In this document: positions 17,291 through 25,996 of the stretch, piece by piece
Layout: each line of letters starts with the position of its first letter
How positions within the stretch are numbered: position 1 is the first letter of the stretch
Notes under the pieces: generated by a model
The model's input: only the letters and a program-made list of their open reading frames with translations
Told to the model about the DNA's origin: nothing
Database searches by the model: none
Assembly: GCF_002940205.1 (NCBI RefSeq)
Contig: NZ_MDSK01000019.1
Coordinates: forward strand, 29,707-93,706
Origin: Xanthomonas arboricola pv. guizotiae
GTDB taxonomy: Bacteria > Pseudomonadota > Gammaproteobacteria > Xanthomonadales > Xanthomonadaceae
Direction of reading: 5' to 3'
Length of the DNA stretch: 64,000 nucleotides
Translations under genes and position numbers: made by a program

Positions 17291-18367
17291 TTACAGATCC
17301 AGGATCAGGTCAGTGCTCGGGGCACTGATGCACAGGCGGACCTGTGCGGTGGGTTCGTTGCTGCGCTCGCCGGTCAACAGGTGGCGCGTGGTGCCGGACT
17401 GGCGCGCGCAGGCGCAGCTGTTGCAGATGCCCATGCGGCAGCCGTATTTCGGGCGCAGGCCTTGCGCTTCCAGTCCTTCCAGCAGCGACTGGCCGCGCGG
17501 CAGGCTGAGCGTACGGCCGCTGCGTGACAGCTGGACCTGCACGTCACCGGTTTCGCCGTCTTCCAGCGTCGGCACGCTGAAGGCTTCGGCCTGGAATGCG
17601 GCCACGCGGCCCTGCAGGCGCGCACGCGCCGCCTGCACGAAACCGCCCGGGCCGCAGACCATGACGTGGCGGCTGGAGAGATCGGCGATCTGCTCCAACG
17701 GATGGGTATCGATGCGCGCCGCCGGCGTGGCGCCTTCGCGGGTGGTCAGCAGCCGCACGCGCAAGCGCGGATGCGCGGCGGCCATCGCCTCGAATTCGTC
17801 GACAAAGCAGGCTTCGTCGCGCTGGCGCACCCAATACAGCAGGTCCACGTCCATCGGCATGCCGGCCTGCGCGGCGGCCTGCAGCAGCGCGCGCATCGGG
17901 GTGATGCCCGAGCCGGCCGCCAGCAGCAACAGCGGCGTCGGGGTGGTCGGCAGCAGCATGTCGCCGAAGGCCGGATCCAGCGACACCACCGTCCCGATCG
18001 GCGCAGCGCCGGCCAGGTAGCGGCTGACCAGCCCGCCCTCGATCGCCTTGACGGTGATCGCCAGGCGGCCATCGGCCAGCACGGTCGGGCTGTAGCTGCG
18101 CAGCAGGCGGCGGCCATCAATCTCCACACCCAGGCTCACATGCTGGCCGGCCTGCAGGCCCTGCCAGTGGCCATTGGGCCGCAGCACCAGGGTCACCGCG
18201 TCCCGACTGGCGGCCGTGCGCGCGACCAGGCGGGCCATCGGCCGTTCCAGCGTCCACAGCGGGTTGAGCCGGGTTGCCCAGAAGTCGAACAACTGCGGCG
18301 ACACCAGCCGGCGCGCCAGACGCGTCGGCAACGGGGACTTGGACTTGGGAGGAGATGCCGGGCTCAT
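17291..18367 (-). CDS. Ferredoxin reductase-type electron-transfer partner of the desaturase (DesC-like)
   Basis: 358 residues. The FAD-binding domain (about 45-145, with LLRSYSP as the FAD motif) is followed by an NAD(P)-binding domain (about 150-255, LLAAGSGITPMRALLQ). A C-terminal plant-type 2Fe-2S domain has Cys310, Cys315, Cys318 and Cys346 in the order C-x4-C-x2-C-x27-C. It passes electrons from NAD(P)H to the di-iron centre of the desaturase downstream. I take ATG 18367 (MSPASPPK); an ATG at 18385 adds six residues and overlaps the predicted -10. Confidence 0.88.
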   Translation of the reverse strand: MSPASPPKSKSPLPTRLARRLVSPQLFDFWATRLNPLWTLERPMARLVARTAASRDAVTLVLRPNGHWQGLQAGQHVSLGVEIDGRRLLRSYSPTVLADGRLAITVKAIEGGLVSRYLAGAAPIGTVVSLDPAFGDMLLPTTPTPLLLLAAGSGITPMRALLQAAAQAGMPMDVDLLYWVRQRDEACFVDEFEAMAAAHPRLRVRLLTTREGATPAARIDTHPLEQIADLSSRHVMVCGPGGFVQAARARLQGRVAAFQAEAFSVPTLEDGETGDVQVQLSRSGRTLSLPRGQSLLEGLEAQGLRPKYGCRMGICNSCACARQSGTTRHLLTGERSNEPTAQVRLCISAPSTDLILDL

Positions 18368-18460
18368 GGTTCGCACTATACGCATGCATGCACAGGCGTG
18401 TATACACTTGTATATTGGCTGGAGGGGCTATGATTCAGACCCACGCCCGGCTGCCGCCCC
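18368..18460. promoter_or_regulatory. Shared promoter/operator between the desaturase operon and its TetR repressor
   Basis: The 93-bp gap contains the perfect palindrome GTGTATACAC (18398-18407). For the repressor gene a -10 TATGAT lies at 18429-18434 with a weak -35 near 18405-18413 overlapping the palindrome's right flank. For the minus-strand operon a -10 TATAGT lies at 18375-18380. The palindrome sits where a repressor would block both promoters. Confidence 0.55.
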
Positions 18461-19108
18461 ATGACATCCATCGCCCTGCCTTCCCACGACGCGCCGCCGT
18501 CACGCAAGCCGGCGATTTCACGCGAGGACCTGATCGCCGCGGCGCTGTCGCTGATCGGACCGCACCGCAGCCTGTCCACGCTGAGCCTGCGCGAGGTGGC
18601 ACGCGAAGCCGGCATCGCGCCGAACAGCTTCTATCGCCAGTTCCGTGACATGGACGAGCTGGCGGTGGCCTTGATCGATCTGGCCGGGCGCTCGTTGCGC
18701 ACCATCATCGGCCAGGCCCGCCAGCGCGCCACCTCCACCGACCGCAGCGTCATCCGCGTGTCGGTCGAAGCCTTCATGGAGCAGCTGCGCGCCGACGACA
18801 AGTTGCTGCATGTGCTGCTGCGCGAGGGCGCAGTGGGCTCGGATGCATTCAAGCAGGCGGTGGAGCGCGAGCTCAGCTATTTCGAAGACGAGCTGCGGGT
18901 GGACCTGATCCGCCTGGCCGCCGCCGACAACGCCAAGCTGCATGTACCGGCGCTGGTGTCCAAGGCGATCACCCGGCTGGTGTTTGCGATGGGCGCGGTG
19001 GCGATGGACTCGCCGCCGGAAAAAGATCCCGAGCTGATCGAACAGATCTCGCAGATGCTGCGCATGATCCTGACAGGCGCGCGCACCTTGGGCACGCACG
19101 GCGGGTGA
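18461..19108 (+). CDS. TetR-family repressor of unsaturated fatty-acid synthesis (FabR/DesT-like)
   Basis: 215 residues. The N-terminal HTH (about 19-65, SREDLIAAALSLIG, LSLREVAREAGIAPNSFYRQF) is followed by an all-helical ligand domain. The SFYRQFRDMDELAVALIDLAGRSLR segment type is typical of FabR and DesT, which sense the saturated/unsaturated acyl-CoA ratio. Divergence from a desC-desB-like operon points to DesT-like control of the desaturase and probably of itself. Confidence 0.85.
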   Translation: MTSIALPSHDAPPSRKPAISREDLIAAALSLIGPHRSLSTLSLREVAREAGIAPNSFYRQFRDMDELAVALIDLAGRSLRTIIGQARQRATSTDRSVIRVSVEAFMEQLRADDKLLHVLLREGAVGSDAFKQAVERELSYFEDELRVDLIRLAAADNAKLHVPALVSKAITRLVFAMGAVAMDSPPEKDPELIEQISQMLRMILTGARTLGTHGG

Positions 19109-19160
19109 GCGTGGTTTGACCTTGGAAGCTGCGCGCCTGCTCCGCTTTCATCAATGACGC

Positions 19161-19195
19161 TTGATCGTTGATCGTTGATCGTTGATCGTTGAGCG
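19161..19195. repeat. Heptanucleotide tandem repeat (TTGATCG)n
   Basis: Four perfect copies of TTGATCG (19161-19188) plus one copy with a single change (TTGAGCG) lie in a 642-base gene-free stretch (19109-19750). A tandem unit of seven can change copy number by slippage. It is not within a gene, and nothing else is recognised in the gap apart from the region just before 19751, which should hold that gene's promoter. Confidence 0.8.
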
Positions 19196-19750
19196 CTGCA
19201 GCCTGGCTGGCTGCGGATGGATTGCATCGCACGTCTGCACTGTCAGTGCGTCAATGACCTTGTGGTCATGGTGGCGCAATACACCTGCGTTGCCGCCTGG
19301 AGCGTCGCTCGGGCGCCCGTGCAGCGACATCGTCGCAAGTGCTGCATTCCGCGCAACCAACCGGAATCAGCGATCGCTGCAACAGCTGCAGCGCCCGCTT
19401 GGGTAGGACGGCATTTCAACGACCTGCAGCGCGCTACGCTCGCACTTTCTACACACCACCGCTTTGCGGAAAGAAGCCTGGCGTTATCGGCTGACGACGT
19501 GGTCGAGATTATCCGCCCACACCAATAAGCCGAGGTCACGCCGTCGTCCATGCCGCGCATGGGTGAACGTGCCTGAGCGCAGGGTCGCAACCTGGCGTCA
19601 GCAAGCTCATCCAGAGCGACAGATGCACAGTTCAGCCTTGTCGCGGTGGCACTCACGTCAAAGCACGCGCGTTTCACTCCTTTCTGGCCAAGGTGGCGCC
19701 ACGTTCGCGATCTGCTCGACAGACGCACCTACAGCCGCCCCGGAGACGAC

Positions 19751-20563
19751 ATGAGCAACCACGACACCCCTCTCGACAAGCAGGAACGCAAGGCCGAAGC
19801 GCAGGATCTGAATCGCGATCCGATCTCCGGTGCACCCGGGTCGCATCCGGTGGGTGTGGGTGTGGGTGGCGTTGCAGGCGGCGCTGCCGCCGGTGCGCTG
19901 GCCGGCACGGTGTTTGGCCCGCTGGGCACCTTGATCGGCGCTGCGGTGGGCGTGGTGGCCGGCGCTGCAGCTGGCAAGGGCGTGGCCGAGCGCCTGGATC
20001 CCACGGTGGAAACCGAGTACTGGCGCCAGGAACATCAGCACCGTCCCTACTACAAGCAAGGCACCGATTACGACCGCGATTACGCCACCGTCTACGGCTT
20101 TGGCCTGCAGGCGCGCGAAACGCGGCCGACCAGCACCTGGGAAGAAACCGAAGCGACCCTGGCCGGCGAGTGGCCGCGCAATCGCGGCGAATCGCGGCTG
20201 GAGTGGGAAGAGGCGCGCCTTGCCGCGCGCGATGCCTGGGAGCGCGCCGATCGTACCCACAGCGTCTATCGCGCGGGCGACACGCATTACGAGGGCCGCT
20301 TCGACAGCGCCAGCTACCGCGATGCCGCGTATTCCTACGACGATTATCGTCCGGCTTATCGTTATGGCATGCAGGCGCGTCAACAACATGCAGGCCGCCA
20401 GTGGGACGACCATCTGGAACGCGACCTGGGCGATGGCTGGGACCGTTTCAAGTCCAACTCGCGCCTGAGCTGGGAAAAGGCCAAGCATGCAGTGCGCGAA
20501 GCCTTCGATTCCGAGCATCACGATGAGGCGGCACGTCGCAATCCGACCGACCCGCGCGTCTGA
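19751..20563 (+). CDS. Glycine-zipper domain protein, hypothetical
   Basis: 270 residues. A hydrophilic N-terminus is followed by a Gly/Ala-rich double glycine zipper (about 36-78, GVGGVAGGAAAGALAG then GVVAGAAAGKGVAE) that can insert in membranes. A long, very hydrophilic Tyr/Arg/Asp/Trp-rich region follows with an internal repeat: YGFGLQARETRPTSTWEE near 117 and YGMQARQQHAGRQWDD near 214, each followed by a WE/WD-rich segment ending in SRLEWEEA or SRLSWEKA. The start has GGAGA upstream. It probably belongs to the stress-associated YMGG/glycine-zipper group; function unknown. Confidence 0.75.
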   Translation: MSNHDTPLDKQERKAEAQDLNRDPISGAPGSHPVGVGVGGVAGGAAAGALAGTVFGPLGTLIGAAVGVVAGAAAGKGVAERLDPTVETEYWRQEHQHRPYYKQGTDYDRDYATVYGFGLQARETRPTSTWEETEATLAGEWPRNRGESRLEWEEARLAARDAWERADRTHSVYRAGDTHYEGRFDSASYRDAAYSYDDYRPAYRYGMQARQQHAGRQWDDHLERDLGDGWDRFKSNSRLSWEKAKHAVREAFDSEHHDEAARRNPTDPRV

Positions 20564-20597
20564 GGTATTGCAGCCCGGCACCCAGCCAAGCTGACAA

Positions 20598-20628
20598 AAA
20601 AGAACGGGCCCGTCGGGCCCGTTCTTTT
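20598..20628. terminator. Bidirectional intrinsic terminator
   Basis: AAAAGAACGGGCCC (20598-20611), loop GTC, then GGGCCCGTTCTTTT (20615-20628): a perfect 14-bp stem whose own ends supply T-runs on both strands. It lies between the convergent glycine-zipper and alpha/beta-hydrolase genes and can serve both. Confidence 0.85.
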
Positions 20629-20674
20629 GTCGAAACTATTGCCGGGTACGAGGCGCCTTTGGCAAACGCGCACA

Positions 20675-21541
20675 TCAGCTGGAGCTGTTCTCCACCGCAC
20701 GGATATCGCCACGGAACTCGGGTGCGCCCTGCCCTGGCGAGGCCCCCGCATCGCTTTGCTGCTTGAGCCTGTGCTTGCGCGCGGCCACCACTTCCTTGGC
20801 CAGGGCGATACGCCGACCGACCACCATTTCGGTCAGCCAGTCGATCAGCATGCGTGTGTATTCCTGCTGGTGTTCCTTGACGCTCAATGCGTGATCGGCA
20901 CCGGCAATCATGCGCGCGCTCAGCGAGCGCGCGTTGACGAAGGCGTTGGCGTAGTTGCGCAACACCGGATGCGGCACGATCACATCGTGCTGCGCCTCCA
21001 CCAGCAGCACATCGCCCCTGTAATCGGCACAGGCCGCCAGGGCGATATTGTCGTCAGGGGTCAGCACGCGTTGCCGGTAGTCCATCAACTCCGGATCGGC
21101 GTTGAGGCTCACCTTGGGACGATCCCAGTGCTCGTCCTTGTAGAGCGCGGGCGAGCGCAACGCCAGCCATTCCACCGGACGTTCGCGCGTCAGCAATGCC
21201 GACAGGTAGCCGCCGTAACTGAGCCCGACCACCGCGATCGACTGCGGATCGACATACGGCAGGCCGGCAAGCTGATCGTAGGCGGCCTTGATGTCGTCCA
21301 GGTTTTGCGCGCGTGTCACGCTCTGGCGCATCGACGCATAGCCCTCGTGACCGCGCAGGTCGAAGGTCATGCAGATGCAGCCCAGGCCGACCGCTTCGCG
21401 CGCGCGCACCAGGCTGTGGTGCTGGCTGCCGCCCCAGCCATGGACGAACAACACGGCAGGAATGCCGGTGGGCGTCAGCAAGGTGCCGCTGAGTTCGTCC
21501 TGGTCGACCGGGATCTGGATGCTGGAAAGTTTCGCTTCCAT
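20675..21541 (-). CDS. Alpha/beta hydrolase
   Basis: 288 residues with the oxyanion-hole motif FVHGWGG (about 32-38), nucleophile elbow GLSYGG (Ser108), acid in EAQHDVIVP and His in GADHALS. There is no signal peptide, so it is cytosolic. The C-terminal 40 residues are charged and poorly conserved in appearance. Its ATG overlaps the stop of the DUF3182-type gene upstream (TAATG), so the two are translationally coupled. The substrate is unknown; the fold suggests a dienelactone-hydrolase or acyl-peptidase-like enzyme. Confidence 0.82.
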   Translation of the reverse strand: MEAKLSSIQIPVDQDELSGTLLTPTGIPAVLFVHGWGGSQHHSLVRAREAVGLGCICMTFDLRGHEGYASMRQSVTRAQNLDDIKAAYDQLAGLPYVDPQSIAVVGLSYGGYLSALLTRERPVEWLALRSPALYKDEHWDRPKVSLNADPELMDYRQRVLTPDDNIALAACADYRGDVLLVEAQHDVIVPHPVLRNYANAFVNARSLSARMIAGADHALSVKEHQQEYTRMLIDWLTEMVVGRRIALAKEVVAARKHRLKQQSDAGASPGQGAPEFRGDIRAVENSSS

Positions 21542-22644
21542 TATGGGGTGGATACCCTCCTGTATTTGAAGCGCGGACCCGGCCCGGCGCGTTCTGCGCG
21601 GTAGTAGATCTGCGCATCCGCGGGCGGTTCGCCCTGATAGATCTCATGCGTGGATGCGTGCACCCACTGCAGGCTGGTGTCATCCTGAAAGCGGGAGATC
21701 GCGGCGAGCTCGGCCGGTGTCGCGCCACCGACGCGCCAGGATTGCTCCAGCACACCGCAAACCGCGCCGCCCTTGCCGTCGTTGCCGCTGACCACGTCGT
21801 AGTTGCGCCGCGAGATGTGCAACCCAGGATAGGCGGCGGTGATGAATCGATCGTATCTGCAGGCCTGTTCGACCACGCGCTGTTGCAGGGGCGGTAGCGC
21901 GGCCGCGGCCAGGGCCTCGAGCGATCCGCGATATACATGCAGCGACGAGCCGCCGTAGACCTCTTCATCCTGCGCATTGCGCACGCTGCATTGCGTGCCG
22001 TAATAGGCGATCTGGACACCGGCAACGCAGAGCTCGCCCACGCTGTGCGTCACCGGCTGCAGGATATTGCGCTCCAGCACCGCGCCATGCGTGCCCAGAT
22101 AGTGCTCCGGCAGGCTGTCCAGCACCTGCGCGAGGTGCGCTGCACCGGCGATGCGCCATTGGCCGGCGCCGCCCACGCCAGTCGGCAATTTGAGTCGCAC
22201 GCCACCGTCCGGCAGCAGGATCTCCAAGGCATGCAGGGCATCGGTGCGCGAAAACACCGTATAGCCCGCCAATGTGGCCGGGATCAAGGCGGTGGCCAGC
22301 GCCTGGTTCCATCCGGCGATGCTGTCTGCGTGATCGGCAATCAGCGGATGGCCGATCACCTTGGTCGCCAGGAACGCATGCGGCACGATACCGCCCAGCA
22401 GGTCCGCCGCGTCATCGATACCGAGTCCATGCGCTTGTTCCCACGTCAAGGTCTCATCGGGCACATGGAAAACGGTCTCCGGGACACCATGCCTGAAGTC
22501 GCCGGCTTGCCCTGCGCTGCGCACGTCCAGCAACCGTGCGATTTCGCCGCACACCCAGGCGTGCGTGGCACGCTCATGGCCGTACTCGGGAACCGGCCGG
22601 GTGACATGCCCCACGACATGGCAATACTGCTTGCGCGCCATCAC
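21541..22644 (-). CDS. DUF3182-type protein of unknown function
   Basis: 367 residues, soluble, no signal peptide. Segments such as [31 protein letters not shown] and HGAVLERNI recall the ATP-grasp fold (Lys and Gly-rich loop, then an ExN element), and I recall this as the DUF3182 family; both are from memory. The end ([19 protein letters not shown]) is strongly basic. It forms a two-gene operon with the hydrolase downstream, sharing the TAATG overlap. ATP-dependent ligation of a small molecule is possible but not shown. Confidence 0.65.
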   Translation of the reverse strand: MMARKQYCHVVGHVTRPVPEYGHERATHAWVCGEIARLLDVRSAGQAGDFRHGVPETVFHVPDETLTWEQAHGLGIDDAADLLGGIVPHAFLATKVIGHPLIADHADSIAGWNQALATALIPATLAGYTVFSRTDALHALEILLPDGGVRLKLPTGVGGAGQWRIAGAAHLAQVLDSLPEHYLGTHGAVLERNILQPVTHSVGELCVAGVQIAYYGTQCSVRNAQDEEVYGGSSLHVYRGSLEALAAAALPPLQQRVVEQACRYDRFITAAYPGLHISRRNYDVVSGNDGKGGAVCGVLEQSWRVGGATPAELAAISRFQDDTSLQWVHASTHEIYQGEPPADAQIYYRAERAGPGPRFKYRRVSTP

Positions 22645-22747
22645 GTCTCCCCTCGCAGCGTCGAGCCGCGTGCCGTTGTGGCTTGTTTAAACGGTCGAGA
22701 CACGCGCAGGCGTGGATGCAACGCTACGCTGGTGCCGAAACGTGGAA

Positions 22748-22924
22748 TTATTTCAGCGTCAGGTAGAACGCAAACACGATCACGAGGACGACGATCAAGC
22801 TGATGGCGATACGTCCCCCACGCAATTCCAATAAGGCATGCCACCACACGCGTGCTTCGGGGGTCCCGCTGGCGGGTTGCGGCTTGCGACTGCTTTCGCT
22901 GTCCTGCATCCTGAGTACTCTCAT
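22748..22924 (-). CDS. Small single-span membrane protein
   Basis: About 58 residues with a charged N-terminal half and one C-terminal transmembrane helix (AISLIVVLVIVFAFYLTL) ending in Lys. Such C-tail-anchored small proteins are often unannotated. The start is uncertain: ATG 22924 (with GGAG touching it), 22909 or 22954. Location upstream of the DUF3182 gene on the same strand suggests possible co-transcription. Function unknown. Confidence 0.5.
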   Translation of the reverse strand: MRVLRMQDSESSRKPQPASGTPEARVWWHALLELRGGRIAISLIVVLVIVFAFYLTLK

Positions 22925-23115
22925 CTCCATTACGTCATTGCGCATCCTAAGCATCGGACGTTATACAAGTGTGGAACGATTCAGAATCTTCCGTAAATTG
23001 CGGCATTTCGCAACTGTTTTCTCGCGCTCAACGCAGCTACCAGCCGATGCGCGATGGCAAGCCTCACACCTCGATTGCCGACATTTCAGCCAATGCAATC
23101 GATTGCTGGCTGTTG

Positions 23116-23274
23116 CTAAGGAAGCTCTGAACAACTCCTCGATAGACTTCTGATCGACGCCTGAGGTTGGAGCCATCACGCGTAAGTGATTGATTTTCAG
23201 CAACGGAGATTGTCGTGATCAAGCGAAATCCCAAGTTCGCTCGCAACGCCAAGAGTTGTTCAGAGGTTCCCTAA
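23116..23274. mobile_element. 151-bp MITE of IS5-subgroup type with CTAA target duplication
   Basis: Terminal inverted repeats GGAAGCTCTGAACAACTC (23120-23137) and GAGTTGTTCAGAGGTTCC (23253-23270) match at 17 of 18 positions. The element is flanked by direct repeats CTAA at 23116-23119 and 23271-23274, agreeing with the YTAR target site of the IS5 subgroup. The 151-bp body has no transposase. It is a non-autonomous deletion derivative that would need a transposase in trans. The surrounding 22925-23478 region holds no other gene. Confidence 0.85.
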
Positions 23275-23478
23275 GCACGACGCCATGGCCTTGATCGCAA
23301 CTGCACACGTCATGCGCGACATGGCCTGCATACGCAGCGTGTAGAGGCGCAAATGCAAGCTGACCAATTAAGCACACGCTGCTGAAGTGCGTGGAATAGT
23401 CGGGTTCGATGATCATTCGTTGACACAGCCGCAGTTACCCTGCATGTCAAGTTTGTTTAACCCGGACCACGCGAAGTC

Positions 23479-23760
23479 ATGAGCAGAGACCCATCCGTCA
23501 TCGATGTACAAGCCGAAATCGCGCATTGGCAGGCGCGGCATGCACAGGGCAACCTGGGTGCCGGCAAGTTCAGCGAATTGTCCCCGGTGGTGAAAATGGC
23601 CTGCGATATCTATCTGCAGGCGCCGCGCTCGAGCGATCAGGAACGTCTGCGCCTGTTTCGCGACCGCCTGGAGCATCACTTCATCTCATCCAGCACCCAG
23701 TCCAACTACGAACAGTTGGCTACCGATTGCTGGCAGCGGCTGGGTGCACGCAATAGTTGA
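23479..23760 (+). CDS. Hypothetical protein, 93 aa
   Basis: A soluble helical protein starting MSRDPSVIDVQAEIAHWQAR. It contains KFSELSPVVKMACDIYLQAPR and ends WQRLGARNS. There is no signal or membrane segment. Codon use and third-position GC fit its neighbours. It lies 42 bases before the next small gene, probably in one transcript. I recognise no domain. Confidence 0.65.
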   Translation: MSRDPSVIDVQAEIAHWQARHAQGNLGAGKFSELSPVVKMACDIYLQAPRSSDQERLRLFRDRLEHHFISSSTQSNYEQLATDCWQRLGARNS

Positions 23761-23802
23761 GCGGCACGTATTGAGCAGGACCGTTACTCATTGGAGAGCA
23801 TC

Positions 23803-24069
23803 ATGAAAACCCCGTATCAAGTGCAGCAGGAGCTGGAGCGATTGGAGCGGCTGGTTCCGCACATCGTCAGCGACCAGGGCGACCGCGCGGAGGACATCCT
23901 GGGCTTCCATGTCGCCAGCTTGTTGGGCAGTGCCCCGGCCAGCGAACACGCGCTGATTCGCGAGCGCACCGCACGCATGGCGCGCGTGTGCCGCACCGCA
24001 CAGGACAGCGTGCGTACGCCAGCCAGATCGTTGGGCCTTGGCGCAGCCGGTCAGGCGCAGCTGGCCTGA
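23803..24069 (+). CDS. Hypothetical protein, 88 aa
   Basis: A soluble, mostly helical protein: MKTPYQVQQELERLERLVPH at the start, HALIRERTARMARVCRTAQD in the middle. The ATG at 23803 has TTGGAGAG eight bases upstream, a good ribosome binding site; an upstream in-frame ATG (23791) has none. No domain is recognised. It follows the 93-residue hypothetical gene on the same strand. Confidence 0.6.
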   Translation: MKTPYQVQQELERLERLVPHIVSDQGDRAEDILGFHVASLLGSAPASEHALIRERTARMARVCRTAQDSVRTPARSLGLGAAGQAQLA

Positions 24070-24164
24070 CCGGCGGGCGCCACTTCCGCATCTCACCGGA
24101 GCCGCGTAGCGGCTCCTTTGCATTTCACCGTCGGCAGTATTGGCCGCATTCTTTTAGGACCTCC

Positions 24165-24758
24165 ATGAAATCCCTACTTGTCGCGACATCGTTCCTTGCC
24201 GTGCTCTCCCTGACCGCCTGCGATCGCCCCGGCGGCGACGCCTCGCGGACTGCGCCGGCCGTATCGCCCGAGCCGACCGCCGCACCGGTCAGCGGCACCG
24301 GTGCTACCGAACTGGCAAAGGGCGATCCCGCCGTGCTCGGCGTGCTGGCGGCGCTGGATGAAAACGAAATCGCGCTGGCCAAGCAGGCCATCTCCCAGGA
24401 TCTGGGTGGCGCCACCGACACCTTCGCCAAGCAGCTGCTGCACGACCACGAAGCCAACCTGGAAAAGAGCAAGGCACTGGGTGCCACCGACAGCCCGCGC
24501 GCCGACGCAATGCGCGCCAAGGGCAAGGCAGCGGTAGACGCACTGGCAAAGACAGCGACCCTGCCCGATGGCAAGGACGCCTACCGCAATGCCTTCCTGC
24601 GCACGATGGTCAGCGACCACGGCGACACCATCAAGATCATCGATGCCGAACTGCTGCCCGCCGCCGAAAGCGCGCCGGTCAAGCAGCATCTGGAAGAAAG
24701 CCGGCGCGTGGTGTCGGCGCACTTCGAGCGTGCCCACGCGGTGTCCTCTTCGCGCTGA
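24165..24758 (+). CDS. DUF4142-type lipoprotein
   Basis: 197 residues. It has a signal peptide with lipobox LSLTAC (Cys19), then a Pro/Ala/Thr linker and a helical domain (about 45-190) with ALDENEIALAKQAISQ, FAKQLLHDHEANLEKS and FLRTMVSDHGDTIKIID. The two His-containing helices (LLHDHE, VSDHGDTI) give the pattern of the DUF4142/ferritin-like family. The start is supported by AGGACCTCC before ATG 24165. It is probably anchored in the inner or outer membrane facing the periplasm; role unknown. Confidence 0.8.
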   Translation: MKSLLVATSFLAVLSLTACDRPGGDASRTAPAVSPEPTAAPVSGTGATELAKGDPAVLGVLAALDENEIALAKQAISQDLGGATDTFAKQLLHDHEANLEKSKALGATDSPRADAMRAKGKAAVDALAKTATLPDGKDAYRNAFLRTMVSDHGDTIKIIDAELLPAAESAPVKQHLEESRRVVSAHFERAHAVSSSR

Positions 24759-24958
24759 GCCTGTTACAGCGTCTGCAAGCATCCAACGCGCCGGCCTGTC
24801 CGGCGCGTTGGCGTTTGCGCCTTACACGTCTGACGCGTCCCGCCCGGCCGCCGTCCTGGTGCCGCATGCGGCCATCGCAGCGTGTGCAGCAGCGACTTCA
24901 CTTTGCAGCAGGCAGCGCTGGCCTATCGTGCCGCATCGATTCGGCGCAGGAATGTCCC

Positions 24959-25846
24959 ATGCAGGTGCTCATCACCGGCGGCACCGGGTTCATCGGCCAG
25001 GCCTTGTGTCCGGCACTGGTGCAGGCCGGGCACCAGGTCAGCGTGTTGACCCGCGACCTGCGGCGCGCAGCGCGTCGCCTGCCCGGCATGACCGTGGTGG
25101 ACACGCTGGACGGGGTGCAGGCCGATGCGGTCATCAATCTGGCGGGCGAGCCGCTGGCGGCCGGCCGCTGGAGCGATGCGCGCAAGCAGCGCTTCCGCGC
25201 ATCGCGCCTGGGCATCACCGGCCAGCTGCATGCCTGGATCGCGCAGCAGCCGGCCGAACGGCGCCCGGCGGTGCTGATTTCCGGCTCGGCGGTGGGCTAT
25301 TACGGCGAGCGGGGCGACAGCGTCCTGACCGAGGCGGACCACGCCGGCGACGATTTCTCTGCACAGCTGTGCCGCAACTGGGAAGCCGAAGCGGCCAGGA
25401 TCGCCGCGCTCGGCCCGCGCGTGAGCTGGGTGCGCACCGGCATCGTGCTCGACCGCGACGGCGGCGCCCTGGCGCGCATGCTGCCGGCGTTCCGCTTCGG
25501 TGGCGGTGGCCCGTTCGGCGATGGCCGCCACTGGATGAGCTGGATCCATCGCGCCGACATGGTGGCCTTGCTGCTGTGGTTGCTGGAACACGGCCGGGCC
25601 GGCGCCTACAACGCCACCGCGCCAACCCCGGTCACCAATGCCGAGTTCGCGCGCACCCTGGCCCACGTGCTGCATCGCCCGGCGCTGCTGGCGCTGCCGG
25701 CCAGCCTGCTGCGGCTGGGCTTCGGCGAGATGGCCGAGCTGCTGCTGGTCAGCCAGCGCGTGCTGCCGCAACGCGCCCTGGAGGCCGGCTTCCGCTTCCG
25801 GTACGTCCGCCTGGAAGCGGCACTGCGCGCCATCCTGCAGCGCTAG
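24959..25846 (+). CDS. NAD-dependent epimerase/SDR-like protein, YfcH (TIGR01777) family
   Basis: 295 residues. The N-terminal Rossmann loop MQVLITGGTGFIGQAL is followed by INLAGEPLAAGRW (the family's NLAGxPIxxxRW), ISGSAVGYYG with the YYG element, and WIHRADM. The C-terminal DUF1731-like part is LPASLLRLGFGEMAELLLVS. These are diagnostic for the YfcH/SulA-like sugar-nucleotide epimerase group, which has no firm substrate. The gene stands alone between the lipoprotein and the decayed two-component pair. Confidence 0.85.
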   Translation: MQVLITGGTGFIGQALCPALVQAGHQVSVLTRDLRRAARRLPGMTVVDTLDGVQADAVINLAGEPLAAGRWSDARKQRFRASRLGITGQLHAWIAQQPAERRPAVLISGSAVGYYGERGDSVLTEADHAGDDFSAQLCRNWEAEAARIAALGPRVSWVRTGIVLDRDGGALARMLPAFRFGGGGPFGDGRHWMSWIHRADMVALLLWLLEHGRAGAYNATAPTPVTNAEFARTLAHVLHRPALLALPASLLRLGFGEMAELLLVSQRVLPQRALEAGFRFRYVRLEAALRAILQR

Positions 25847-25996
25847 CGCCTGCGTGGTGGCCCTGGGGCCTTGCGCAACGGGCAAGGCTGCCGGCCGCCT
25901 GTAACGGCCCTGCGGGCCATGCACTAATCTTTGCCCAACGACCATCTCCGACAGTGCTGCCGATCTCGGACTGGCCCTGGGCCCGGCGGAACACCT

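Noticed and set aside
19161..19195. Possible CRISPR array
   Set aside because: The unit is seven bases with no spacers and there are no cas genes; it is a simple tandem repeat.
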